A stretch of DNA of 64,000 nucleotides, from NCBI GenBank assembly GCA_900472625.1, contig UCIT01000028.1, positions 22,077-86,076 on the forward strand, given 5' to 3'. The notes beneath the pieces are model-generated. The model saw nothing but the letters and a program-made list of their open reading frames with translations, did not search any database and was not told where the DNA came from. Positions within the stretch are counted from its first letter, which is position 1. Each line of letters begins with the position of its first letter. This stretch comes from Hyphomicrobiales bacterium. GTDB lineage: Bacteria > Pseudomonadota > Alphaproteobacteria > Rhizobiales > Rhizobiaceae. This document shows positions 54,104 through 62,640 of the stretch, one piece after another. Made by a program: the position numbers and the translations under genes.

Positions 54104-54700
54104 ATGGAGATTTTGAAGCCGCAAGGCTTACGAGAGCGCAAGCGTAAAGAAAAGCTCGAGCGGATTGCCCAAGTGGGACTCAGACTTTTCATAGACAATG
54201 GGTATGATGAGACGACCTTGGACGCCATTGCCATGGCTGCGGGAATATCTCGTCGGACGTTCTTTTATTATTTCAAATCGAAGGAAGACATTCTTCTCGC
54301 GCATAACAGCAGTGGCTTTATGGAAGCCATGCGTTCCGCTATTCTTGAAGAGTCATCAGATGCTAGTCCTCTCGACGTCGCCAAGAGATGCATGCTGGCC
54401 CTCGTGTCGCAATATGAGACGAAGGATTCAATCGTAGTCGACCAGTTGCTCCGGTCAACCGAGGCTCTACGGATGCGAAAACAATCACATTTCATCGAAA
54501 TGGAGGATGAGCTCGCAGAAAGCTTCTATGCGAAATGGCCCGGCGTGGAACGCCGAAAAAGTCTTCGTATCGCAGCGATGCTGGTCATGGGAACACTTCG
54601 TTTGGGACTAGAAAGGTGGCGAGAGAAAGAAGGCAAAAGCCCGTTAGCCGAAGAAATCAGCGGCAACTTCGATGCAGTGGAAGATCTTGCATGTTCATAG
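54104..54700 (+). CDS. TetR-family regulator
   Basis: The 198-residue protein has a helix-turn-helix at residues 18-62 (LRLFIDNGYDETTLDAIAMA, AGISRRTFFYYFKSKEDIL) and an all-helical ligand domain (DVAKRCMLALVSQYETKDSI, WPGVERRKSLRIAAMLVMGT). It should bind the 33-bp dyad upstream and repress the divergent SDR and itself. RKRKEKLERI near the start is a basic N-terminal arm. Downstream lies only IS and ferredoxin debris. Confidence 0.9.
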   Translation: MEILKPQGLRERKRKEKLERIAQVGLRLFIDNGYDETTLDAIAMAAGISRRTFFYYFKSKEDILLAHNSSGFMEAMRSAILEESSDASPLDVAKRCMLALVSQYETKDSIVVDQLLRSTEALRMRKQSHFIEMEDELAESFYAKWPGVERRKSLRIAAMLVMGTLRLGLERWREKEGKSPLAEEISGNFDAVEDLACS

Positions 54701-54756
54701 GATCTATTACGAGATCAGAGCCTTACCCTACACCTTCGCGCCCTACCGCAACAACC

Positions 54757-54834
54757 CGGAACGCAAATGTCCTCTAGATTTCTATCTGCAGAACCTTGCC
54801 TTTGGCGGGAACCGAGCAACAGATCAGGGTTTCA
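54757..54834. repeat. 78-bp direct repeat, copy 1
   Basis: Identical over all 78 bases to 63923-64000, where the window ends, so the true repeat may be longer. It covers the last 20 codons of a [2Fe-2S] ferredoxin reading frame on the minus strand plus 17 bp beyond its stop. The bases just 5' differ between copies (C at 54756, T at 63922), fixing one boundary. Confidence 0.95.
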
Positions 54835-54960
54835 TCGTCGCTCAAGCGATAGCTCGGCTCGAACAAATAACTCACTTCACCCTTGACGACCCGAGACCTG
54901 CACTCGCCGCAATTGCCTGCGCGGCAACTATATGGCGGGCGACAGTCCGCGTTCCTCCGC
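54774..54960 (-). pseudogene. C-terminal [2Fe-2S] ferredoxin domain remnant
   Basis: Reverse reading gives SCRAGNCGECRSRVVKGEVS, YLFEPSYRLSDDETLICCS and VPAKGKVLQIEI, stopping at 54774-54776. C-x4-C-x2-C and a distal Cys form a plant-type [2Fe-2S] site, as at the C-terminus of phthalate-dioxygenase-reductase-like proteins. An in-frame stop lies about 20 codons upstream of the first Cys and the flavin/NAD domains are absent. A second copy begins at the window end. Confidence 0.7.
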
Positions 54961-55105
54961 TAGTTCCAGTGACGTGTATCGCATTGGCCAATCACGCCAT
55001 GATCCTTGAGAAACACACGGCGGTGCGAATTGGTCGTGTCCACGACGGCAAGGTCATGGTGATGCGGTCTAACCTCCGCTGGTGCTCGGACGGGCTTGAG
55101 CTCAC

Positions 55106-55400
55106 TTGCTGAAATGGCGAGTTGGTTCGTCTCGCGTTCATTATCGATGCGTTTGGCCGGGAAATTATCTCATAGGCAGCCGTCGCCAATGCCGGGACAT
55201 CCGGCTCCGACATTCGAGACATGATGTCGGAGGCCGTCGAAAAGCGCTTCAACGCAACCAGCGCCCCGCACGCAATCGAACATCTGTCTGATAACGGCAG
55301 TGCACACACGGCGAGGGAGACTAGGCTGTTTGCTCAAGCCCTCAACCTGATCCCATGCTTCACACCCATTGCCACCCCTCAGTCCAATGGCATGTGGGAG
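55106..55400 (+). mobile_element. IS3-family orfB fragment
   Basis: In two frames the strand gives VRLAFIIDAFGREIIS, then SDIRDMMSEAVEKRFNATSA, PHAIEHLSDNGSAHTARETR and ALNLIPCFTPIATPQSNGM, part of the rve catalytic core around the second Asp of an IS3-type transposase. Both ends are missing. It is oriented opposite to the neighbouring IS3 remnant, so it comes from another element. Confidence 0.78.
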
Positions 55401-55573
55401 CGACACCGGTACAGGTGTCTTCATGTGGGCCGATCCACCCCTTGCTCCGACCCAAACAAGGCGGTCCACAGAAAGCAGTTCCCCACTGGTTGCGGACACT
55501 GACTCCTCAACAAAGGTAAGATCGACGTGACCGGTTTCGGTTGCAGTCAGCAGATCCCGGGAGGAGAGACAGA

Positions 55574-56150
55574 CTAACGTTTCCGACCACCGCGCTTCCG
55601 CACTGCCAGCTTCTCTTCCCGATAATGCCGGAAGAGCCGCTTGTGGTTTACAAGGTGCCCCTCACGCATGAGTAGCACATGAAGGCGTCGATATCCGAAA
55701 CGGCGGCGTTCATGCGCTAGCGCCTTCATCCGCTCGCGAAGATCATGGTCGTCGCTGCGCCTGGTTTCATAACCGATTGTCATACGGAAAAGCCGATAGT
55801 TTTACACGCCCGCCGTTCGCTCATCTGGTGGCGATCCATCAAATGAGTGACAGCATTCCGCCTCGCTGCGGGCATCAACACTTCTTCCCCAAACGGTCTT
55901 TCAAAGCGGCATTGTCGAGCATGGCGTCTGCCAGGAGCCGTTTCAGCTTTGTGTTCTCGTCCTCAAGCGTCTTCAGCCTTTTGGCTTCCGACACTTCCAT
56001 GCCGCCAAACTTCACTATCCATTTATAGATGCTGGCATCGCTGACGCCGTACTTGCGGCAAAGCTCCGAGACCGGCGTGCCCGCTTCGTGCTCCTTCAGA
56101 ATGCCGATAATCTGTTCGTTTGTAAACTGTTGTGCTTCAATCTCTCGTCC
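55574..56150 (-). mobile_element. IS3-family (IS407-like) orfA plus orfB N-terminus, broken
   Basis: OrfA reads IIGILKEHEAGTPVSELCRK, YGVSDASIYKWIVKFGGMEV, LEDENTKLKRLLADAMLDNA (helix-turn-helix and leucine zipper). After stops, OrfB begins TIGYETRRSDDHDLRERMKA, RRFGYRRLHVLLMREGHLVN, HKRLFRHYREEKLAVRKRGG and is cut at 55574. No catalytic core remains. It borders the 3' end of the importer operon. Confidence 0.85.
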
Positions 56151-56219
56151 TCTCGATCGGCCAGAGCTTACTTCAAAATGGGTTATTCCGACGGGCCAAG
56201 GTCAAGCTGAACAGTTCCG

Positions 56220-57236
56220 TCAGCCCATTTCCGCCGACTCGCTTTTAACCTCGTAGCGGGCAATCGTTTTCGGCTCGAAGCCAGCGCGACGGGAGAAATA
56301 CCTAATCAACTGCCCGACAAATTCCACAATGCCATCCCTGAACAGCATGACGCACGCAACCAGTATAAGGCCCTTGAAGAAAACGACCCAAGCTCCGAGA
56401 CCCGCGAGATAATTCTCCATAGACGTCACGATAAGAGCTCCTACGATCGGACCGAGCAACGTTCCGATTCCGCCGAGCAACGTCATAATGACGGGTTCGA
56501 TGGACATATTCAGGTGTACGTCTGCCAAGGTTGCGACCTGCATCACCAGGACTTTCACCCCACCTGCCGCCCCGGACATTGCAGCCGAGATGACATAGAC
56601 GATTAGTTTCAGTCTGTGCGTTTGATATCCGAGCGAAATCGCCCGCTGCTCATTGTCCCTGACAGCGCGGAGCGCGTTTCCGAAAGGCGATGTAGTTACT
56701 CTCTGCAAAAATAAGAATATAGCGAGGAACAGTGCGATAACGAAATAATACAGGTTGGTGTCGTTGCCGAGATCGATCAGGCCTAACAGGTATCCACGCG
56801 GCACTGCCTGTATCCCGTCTTCACCGCCGGTGACCGAAGTCCACTGTAGAGAGATAAAGTAAACCATTTGCGATAAAGCCAAGGTGGTCAATGCGAAAAC
56901 GATCCCCTGCTTGCGTACTACAAGCGCGCCAAAAAAGACGCCAAGGGCGCTGCAACACACAAGAGCGAGCAGGATCGCAACCTCCGGCGAGATGTGGAAA
57001 TACTTCAGCGCATAGCCGGAGACATAACTTCCCAAGCCGAAATAGGCGGCATGCCCAAAGGCCATAAGGCCAGCGTATCTCAGCAGAAGCGCAAACGCCA
57101 TCGCGAATAAGGCATAGCTAATGAACTTCATGACAAACAGCGGGTACAGAACTATCGGCGCCAAAATCAGGAGTATGGCGAGCAGCAGAAATGTTCGGTG
57201 CTCATATATTGTGTTACGCATATTTGTTTCTTTCAT
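56220..57236 (-). CDS. livM: Branched-chain-type ABC transporter permease LivM
   Basis: The 338-residue inner-membrane permease has about 9-10 helices. The LivM signature is LLRYAGLMAFGHAAYFGLGS near residue 52, and the EAA-like loop is FGNALRAVRDNEQRAISLGY near 190. GGIGTLLGPIVGALIV is near 265 and the C-terminus is cytoplasmic and charged. ATG 57221 is an alternative start. It pairs with LivH 38 bp upstream. Terminal gene of a seven-gene operon; 70 bp beyond its stop IS3 debris begins. Confidence 0.93.
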   Translation of the reverse strand: MKETNMRNTIYEHRTFLLLAILLILAPIVLYPLFVMKFISYALFAMAFALLLRYAGLMAFGHAAYFGLGSYVSGYALKYFHISPEVAILLALVCCSALGVFFGALVVRKQGIVFALTTLALSQMVYFISLQWTSVTGGEDGIQAVPRGYLLGLIDLGNDTNLYYFVIALFLAIFLFLQRVTTSPFGNALRAVRDNEQRAISLGYQTHRLKLIVYVISAAMSGAAGGVKVLVMQVATLADVHLNMSIEPVIMTLLGGIGTLLGPIVGALIVTSMENYLAGLGAWVVFFKGLILVACVMLFRDGIVEFVGQLIRYFSRRAGFEPKTIARYEVKSESAEMG

Positions 57237-57274
57237 TCTTCGCTTTGCGATGCTGTAGCTCGGCGTCAGTTCTG

Positions 57275-58168
57275 TCAGAGCGGCCTTCCGAAGATGCCCG
57301 AGGGCTTGATCGCCAGAATGACTACCATGACAAGGAAAATCGAAATTGCGGCGGCTTCGGGATAAAAGGCCTTCGTTACACCTTCAACGATACCGAGAAT
57401 GTAACCCGTGACAATTGAGCCGGCGATGGAGCCGACGCCTCCGATGACGACGACGGCGAAAACGATGATAAGCAGGTCGTTACCCATGTCCGGGTTAACT
57501 TGGTAGATTGGAGCGGCGAGAACGCCGGCAATTCCCGCAAGGGCGGCACCAAAGGCGTACGCTAACGTGACCAGGTACGGCACATTGACCCCCAGAGCCT
57601 CCGACATGGTGGGATTTTCGGTTGCGGCGCGGAGATATGAACCGATCCGGGTCCGTTCAATAATTGCCCAGGTCGCGATGCAAAGTACCAGCGATGCCCC
57701 GACCACCCAAACTCGATAGTGGGGCAAGAACATGAACCCAAGCCGTGTTCCCCCGCTCAAAGCGGCAGGGACCTGATACGGAATGCCTGATGCTCCGAAT
57801 ATTATTCGGAACAACGCCGCCACCATTAAAGCGATGCCGAATGTCAACAGTAGTCCGTAAAGATGGTCGGCGTCGGCTATGCGCTTTAGGAACAGCTGTT
57901 CGATAACTACGCCGGACATACCAACGAAAATAGGAACGATCAGAAGCGCCCACCAATAGCTAATGCCGAAATATGTAAGCAGGACATAGGAAAGGAACGC
58001 CCCCATCATGTACTGCACGCCATGCGCGAAATTCGCGATGTTGAGCAAGCCGAATATGATCGATAGGCCCAAGCTGAGCAGGGCATAGAACGAACCATTT
58101 ATAACGCCAAGTAATATCTGGCTAAACAAAACCGGCGCTGCTACCCCGAAGATTTGAACGGTGTCCAT
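57275..58168 (-). CDS. livH: Branched-chain-type ABC transporter permease LivH
   Basis: The 297-residue permease has about 8 helices. LivH landmarks: NGSFYALLSLGLSIIFGLLN near residue 24, NFAHGVQYMMGAFLSYVLL, YLRAATENPTMSEALGVNVP (EAA-type loop contacting the ATPases), and FAVVVIGGVGSIAGSIVTGY. It forms the channel with LivM. It lies 2 bp downstream of the LivF gene. In aromatic catabolic clusters this family often takes up aromatic acids rather than amino acids. Confidence 0.93.
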   Translation of the reverse strand: MDTVQIFGVAAPVLFSQILLGVINGSFYALLSLGLSIIFGLLNIANFAHGVQYMMGAFLSYVLLTYFGISYWWALLIVPIFVGMSGVVIEQLFLKRIADADHLYGLLLTFGIALMVAALFRIIFGASGIPYQVPAALSGGTRLGFMFLPHYRVWVVGASLVLCIATWAIIERTRIGSYLRAATENPTMSEALGVNVPYLVTLAYAFGAALAGIAGVLAAPIYQVNPDMGNDLLIIVFAVVVIGGVGSIAGSIVTGYILGIVEGVTKAFYPEAAAISIFLVMVVILAIKPSGIFGRPL

Positions 58169-58170
58169 TG

Positions 58171-58905
58171 TTATACTCCGATATAGGCCTGTAGCCGCTC
58201 CACGTGACCCTCACCGACTTCCCGTGATGGTTCGATATGGTCGACGATCCTACCCTGCTCAACGACGTAGAAACGATCGGCGAGGCGCGATGCGAATTTG
58301 AGATTTGCTTCGACCAAGACGATCGTGAAATCACGCTGCTTTAGCAATTCTATGCTATCTGCTATATGATCAACGACAACCGGGGCCAAGCCTTCCGTCG
58401 GCTCATCCATCATCAGGAAGCGCGATCCGGTCTGCAACACCCGGGCAATCGAGAGCATTTGCTGCTCACCGCCCGAAAGTTTAGTCCCGAAGGTCTTCAA
58501 CCTCGTCTTGAGATTTGGAAAAAGTTCGTAAATGTCCTCGAACGACATCCGCTCCTGATGGACGATACGAGGAAGCTTAAGATTCTCCTCAACCGTCAGC
58601 GTGGCGAAGATGCCTCTTTCCTCCGGCACGTAACCTATGCCGAGGCCAGCAATGCTTCGGGGCGGCATAGCGATAGTCTCCTTGTCACGGAAGCGGATCG
58701 AACCTGTCCGTCGTTTGAGACTTCCTATGATCGACCGAAGCGTCGTGCTCTTGCCTGCGCCGTTCCTTCCGACAAGGCATATGACTTCGCCTTTCAAGGC
58801 ATGAAGATCGATGCCATGCAGGGCTTTAGAATCGCCGTACCATGCATGGAGATCCGTAACCTCGAGTAATCTCGGTCGAGTAACATCGGTTTCAAGCATG
58901 CCCAC
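58171..58905 (-). CDS. livF: Branched-chain-type ABC transporter ATPase LivF
   Basis: The 244-residue ATPase has Walker A VGRNGAGKST near residue 44, the Q-loop region PEERGIFATLTVEENLKL, signature LSGGEQQMLSIARVLQTG, Walker B RFLMMDEPTEGL and switch region VLVEANLKF, where the usual H-loop His is Asn, as is usual in LivF (E-x-N). It overlaps LivG by 14 bp. Energises import together with LivG. Confidence 0.94.
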   Translation of the reverse strand: MGMLETDVTRPRLLEVTDLHAWYGDSKALHGIDLHALKGEVICLVGRNGAGKSTTLRSIIGSLKRRTGSIRFRDKETIAMPPRSIAGLGIGYVPEERGIFATLTVEENLKLPRIVHQERMSFEDIYELFPNLKTRLKTFGTKLSGGEQQMLSIARVLQTGSRFLMMDEPTEGLAPVVVDHIADSIELLKQRDFTIVLVEANLKFASRLADRFYVVEQGRIVDHIEPSREVGEGHVERLQAYIGV

Positions 58906-59656
58906 TCCCCATGTATGCTTTCTTCACCAGCGGATCGTTAGCAACCGAATTGTAATCGCCGCTGGCGATTAGTTTGCCACGTGCCAGAACGGAAATCTGA
59001 TCAGACAGTGACGATACTACCGACAGGTTATGCTCAACCATCAATACGGTCTTGCCTTTAGCGACCTGCCGTATAAGTGCGATCATCCGATCTATATCCT
59101 CGGTTCCCATGCCTGCGGTCGGTTCGTCCAAGAGAAGCATTTTTGGCTCAAGCGCCAGTGTCGTCGCGATTTCTAGGGACCGTTTGCGTCCATAGGCCAA
59201 CTGGCTTGCTAGAACATCGGCGCGATCCGTCAGCCCGACGAGTTCTAAGAGTTCACGAGCCCGTTGATCGTATCGGTTCAGAATCTTGCCGCTTTCCCAG
59301 AAGTCGAACGAATTGCCCCGAGCACTTTGGAGTGCGACCTTGACGTTTTCCAACACAGTCATTGTTTGAAACACGGCTGATATCTGGAAGGAACGAACGA
59401 GCCCACGACGGGCGACTAGTGACGGTTCGGTTCTGCTAATGTCCTCCCCGTCGAATACGATCCTTCCGCTGGAAGGCTGGAGAAACTTGCTCAAGACGTT
59501 GAAGAATGTCGTCTTCCCGGCTCCGTTCGGTCCGATGAGTGCATGTACGGAACCACGTTTGACAGCGAATGAGACATCGTCCACGGCGAGGAAAGCACCG
59601 AAGCGGCGGACAACGTTATGCGCTTCGAGAATGAAATTGCTAGCGTTATCAATCAT
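58892..59656 (-). CDS. livG: Branched-chain-type ABC transporter ATPase LivG
   Basis: The 254-residue ATPase has Walker A IGPNGAGKTTFFNVLSKFLQ near residue 42 and ARRGLVRSFQISAVFQTMTV for the LivG-specific Q-loop. The signature is degenerate: ASQLAYGRKRSLEIATTLAL (L-A-Y-G-x-x-R is usual for LivG). Walker B is MLLLDEPTAGMG and the H-loop VLMVEHNLSVV. The N-terminus begins LEAHNVVRRFGAFLAVDDVS. It starts 5 bp after the alcohol dehydrogenase stop and overlaps livF by 14 bp. Confidence 0.94.
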   Translation of the reverse strand: MIDNASNFILEAHNVVRRFGAFLAVDDVSFAVKRGSVHALIGPNGAGKTTFFNVLSKFLQPSSGRIVFDGEDISRTEPSLVARRGLVRSFQISAVFQTMTVLENVKVALQSARGNSFDFWESGKILNRYDQRARELLELVGLTDRADVLASQLAYGRKRSLEIATTLALEPKMLLLDEPTAGMGTEDIDRMIALIRQVAKGKTVLMVEHNLSVVSSLSDQISVLARGKLIASGDYNSVANDPLVKKAYMGSGHA

Positions 59657-59661
59657 TGGAA

Positions 59662-60654
59662 CTATCGCTCGTTCATGCGGATTAGAGTTTTGACGTTCTC
59701 AGGAAGGAGCGCTTCCTCATACGCCGCAGCGGCATCGCTCAACGACCTCACATTAGTTACGAGGTGCCGCGCGGTTTCCTGCCGCGACGAGAGCAACTGG
59801 ATTGCCTCGGCCATATCATCGTCGTTGAAGATGCAACTGCCCTTCAAAACCATCTCGAAGCGTTGCAGGCGAATTATGTTGAGGTCCGGCACGCCTAACG
59901 GAGTGCCGACGATCACGATCGTGCCACCGGATAAGCAGGAATTCTCCGCAAGCTTCATCGTTGCAGGGGACGCCACGACATCGAAACATGTCGTATATCG
60001 CCTTTCCGTGAGGGGCTCACCTACGTCTTGGACGATGTCGGCACCAGCAAGCCGTGCGAGGGCTCTCTTTTCAGCCTGCGGCTCTACCACCGTGATGGAT
60101 GCCGCGCCAAGTGCCTTCAAAGCCAAAACAGTGCAGAGACCGATTGTCCCGCAACCGATGACGAGGACGTCGCTCAGATCGTCCGCTTGTTTGGCAGCGT
60201 GGACACCAACGGACAACGGCTCCGCTAAAGCGGCGAGATCGAGTCCTAGATCCTGTGGTACGACATGCAATTGCTTCCGCTCGATAATCATTTTCGTCTG
60301 GCCGACGCCAGGACGCCTGAAGCCGATTACGCTCGCGCTTTCGCAAATGTTGAAGCGTCCACGACGGCAAGCGTCGCACTTACCGCAGGCGACGACTGGG
60401 TTGACAACCACGTGCATTCCCGGTTCCAGATCGCTGACATCCAACCCGACGCTTTCGACGACGCCCGACATCTCGTGACCGATCACAAGCGGGGGCTTAA
60501 CCGTGTGTTTGCCTTTCAAAACATGGAGATCGGTTCCGCAAATGCCCACGTACGCAGGTCGAACCAGCACTTCGTGACCAACCGGTCCTTCGGGGTCGGC
60601 AACGCTGCGTATCGCGACCCTATTCACGTCCTCAAAGAAGATTTGCTGCACCAT
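59662..60654 (-). CDS. Zinc-dependent medium-chain alcohol dehydrogenase, copy 2
   Basis: This is the 330-residue paralog of the gene at 48300. GICGTDLHVLKGKHTVKPPL has the catalytic Cys, VIGHEMSG the His-Glu, VVACGKCDACRRGRFNIC the structural-zinc cysteines, and VLVIGCGTIGLCTVLALKAL the NAD loop; CFDVVASPATMKLAENSCLS and SCIFNDDDMAEAIQLLSS match the paralog block by block. Being inside the importer operon it probably acts early on the imported compound. The two copies are diverged enough that a different substrate or stereochemistry is possible. Confidence 0.9.
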   Translation of the reverse strand: MVQQIFFEDVNRVAIRSVADPEGPVGHEVLVRPAYVGICGTDLHVLKGKHTVKPPLVIGHEMSGVVESVGLDVSDLEPGMHVVVNPVVACGKCDACRRGRFNICESASVIGFRRPGVGQTKMIIERKQLHVVPQDLGLDLAALAEPLSVGVHAAKQADDLSDVLVIGCGTIGLCTVLALKALGAASITVVEPQAEKRALARLAGADIVQDVGEPLTERRYTTCFDVVASPATMKLAENSCLSGGTIVIVGTPLGVPDLNIIRLQRFEMVLKGSCIFNDDDMAEAIQLLSSRQETARHLVTNVRSLSDAAAAYEEALLPENVKTLIRMNER

Positions 60655-60689
60655 AATAATAATAACTTTCAGCGCTTGGTGGACGATGC

Positions 60690-61202
60690 TTACCCGGAAA
60701 GATCCCAGAAATGGCCTGCCGAACTATCAAGTTCACGGCGCTTACCGGTCTCGTATCCGGTTACGCCGGCCCACTGCTCCAGAGAAAGTTTTGTGGTGAC
60801 GTCCTGAATGACAACGCGCTCGGCAATCTTCCATCGTCCTTCCCGACATTCAAATCGGTCGAGATAGCGCCCGGACAGCAGCACGTGCCCTCCGCCTGCC
60901 TCTTCTTTGAGAGGAAGCAGGCAGATGACGTAACTTTCTACATTGGCGGTGTTTTCAACGATCTCTATAAGGATATTGGTGACGTGATGTTGGCCGACGG
61001 TGGGTAGGCCATCCATCTTATTGACCATATGCGTTCCGAAATCGGCGCCGGCTCCGGTCCAAGGACCGTGCCGATCTACCGCATCCGGATGATAGGCGCT
61101 ATCGACAAGTGCGATCTCGCCTCTGTCAATTCCCCTGCAATAGCGATAGATCGCCTGCCTGATCTCCAGATGCGCAGATATCTCTTCGACGTTCATGTCC
61201 AT
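60690..61202 (-). CDS. SnoaL-like/NTF2-fold protein (SnoaL_4 type)
   Basis: The 170-residue protein has helix HLEIRQAIYRYCRGIDRGEI, then LVDSAYHPDAVDRHGPWTG, QHHVTNILIEIVENTANVES, GRYLDRFECREGRWKIAERV and the typical late VVIQDVTTKLSLEQW. This is the bile-acid 7-alpha-dehydratase/SnoaL_4-like subgroup, often found in aromatic or terpenoid catabolic clusters; Tyr, His and Asp of the opening segment may be catalytic. It lies between the binding-protein and alcohol dehydrogenase genes of the importer operon. Confidence 0.78.
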   Translation of the reverse strand: MDMNVEEISAHLEIRQAIYRYCRGIDRGEIALVDSAYHPDAVDRHGPWTGAGADFGTHMVNKMDGLPTVGQHHVTNILIEIVENTANVESYVICLLPLKEEAGGGHVLLSGRYLDRFECREGRWKIAERVVIQDVTTKLSLEQWAGVTGYETGKRRELDSSAGHFWDLSG

Positions 61203-61255
61203 CTACCGACGCTTGATACATTGAAAACGGGAACGAATAAACGATAGGCGAGAGC

Positions 61256-62482
61256 CTATTTTGCTTGCTGCACAAGTGCGCAGCCACTCTCCGCCAAGGG
61301 CTGGAAAGCGTCGTCGCCGGACACTGTCGCCACCGGTTTGAGCACGTCGAATTTGCTTGTGCTTTCAGCAGGGTCCTTCACCTGCGTGAGATAGTAGGTA
61401 TGTGCGTGGACCCCGTTGACGCGCAATTCACCCTTGCCAAACAATTGGTCGTCTGTCGGCACTTTCTTCATCGCGGTGACAAGTGCGGCACCTTTGAGAG
61501 TCGGATCGGTCTTCAGAACCTTAAACATGTGGGTCAGAAACGCGAAGGTGCTGGCATGCTGATAGGATGGCGTAATCTTGAAACCAAGTGGTTCGGCCAC
61601 CTTACGGAATCGGTCTGTCCATGCTCTCGCATTGTCGTTCAGGTTCCAGTACCATGGTAGCGGCATATATACGCCGTGGGTATTTTGGAGGCCCATTGCC
61701 ACCACTGCTGGTAGCGAAGACCCAAACATGGCGATCTTCTGATTGCTGTCGATTGCACCGAATGCAGCAAGCTGTTTGATACTGTTTTGCGTGTCTGTTC
61801 CGCCGTTCGCGAGGCCGATGACGTCGGCTCCGGATGCAATGGCCGTAGTCACCGCGGAGGATAGATCGGTTGCCGCGTTTGGGTGCAGCACCGAGCCGCG
61901 AACCTGTCCGCCCGCAGCTTTGACGAACTCTCTGCCAAATTCGTCCATCTCTTTGCCAAACACATAATCAGCAGTGATATAGAACCAGCTTTTTGCGCCG
62001 GCTTGGGAAAGGGCCTGGGTGACCGTCTTGACATTTCCGTAGTTGTTGAATGCCCACTGAACCGTGTTAGCGTTACAGCGTTTTCCCGTCATCGACGTCC
62101 CGGCCGTTGTAACGAGAATACTGTCTTTCTGCTCTACAAGGTCCTTTACTGCTAACGCGGCAGGCGAAAACGGTACGTCCATGATGACATCTACGTTCTT
62201 GGTATCCAGCCATTCCCGCGCGATCGTGCTTGCCACATCAACCTTGTTCTGCATGTCCGCGAAGATTACCTCCACCGGATAGCCGCCAATAGAGCCACCG
62301 ACATCCTCGATGGCGAGCTTTGCTGCGGCTACGGATCCCATACCATGATCATCACTGAAAGGTCCGCTCATATCGGTTAGGATGCCTATGCGAACTGGCA
62401 TTTTGCGCTGTTGCGCTTCGGCGGTAGCCGATATTGCAAGAACAAATGCGGATGCTGTTAGAAGATGTTTGATAAGCCTCAT
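61256..62482 (-). CDS. Periplasmic substrate-binding protein of a branched-chain-type ABC importer
   Basis: The protein has 408 residues with ribosome site GGGAGGAA before ATG 62482. Signal peptide residues 1-23 (ending ATAEA). The mature type I binding fold starts MPVRIGILTDMSGPFSDDHG and continues with AAKLAIEDVGGSIGGYPVEV, SILVTTAGTSMTGKRCN, WFYITADYVFGKEMDEFGRE and QLAAFGAIDSNQKIAMFGSS. This Peripla_BP_6 subgroup often binds aromatic acids or urea-like compounds rather than leucine. It is the first gene of the operon through livM, with the regulon palindrome 77 bp upstream. Confidence 0.92.
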   Translation of the reverse strand: MRLIKHLLTASAFVLAISATAEAQQRKMPVRIGILTDMSGPFSDDHGMGSVAAAKLAIEDVGGSIGGYPVEVIFADMQNKVDVASTIAREWLDTKNVDVIMDVPFSPAALAVKDLVEQKDSILVTTAGTSMTGKRCNANTVQWAFNNYGNVKTVTQALSQAGAKSWFYITADYVFGKEMDEFGREFVKAAGGQVRGSVLHPNAATDLSSAVTTAIASGADVIGLANGGTDTQNSIKQLAAFGAIDSNQKIAMFGSSLPAVVAMGLQNTHGVYMPLPWYWNLNDNARAWTDRFRKVAEPLGFKITPSYQHASTFAFLTHMFKVLKTDPTLKGAALVTAMKKVPTDDQLFGKGELRVNGVHAHTYYLTQVKDPAESTSKFDVLKPVATVSGDDAFQPLAESGCALVQQAK

Positions 62483-62550
62483 TTTTTCCTCCCAGAATGT
62501 TGAGGCAAACTATTAAGGCTCGCCTCTCCGCTCAAGAGATGGCGCTGGAC

Positions 62551-62567
62551 TGTTCACTGTATGAACA
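62551..62567. promoter_or_regulatory. Regulon palindrome upstream of the importer operon
   Basis: TGTTCACTGTATGAACA is a perfect 6-5-6 inverted repeat centred 77 bp upstream of the binding-protein start. It has the same core as sites at 38032, 44116 and 46422 although IS debris lies between this operon and those. It links uptake with the catabolic operons. Confidence 0.7.
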
Positions 62568-62640
62568 AGCTTTCGAAGCGCTTCGTCTTCTGTGAAGATG
62601 CCAGATCGCCGCGAACCATCGTTGTTTCTGCAGTCATAAT

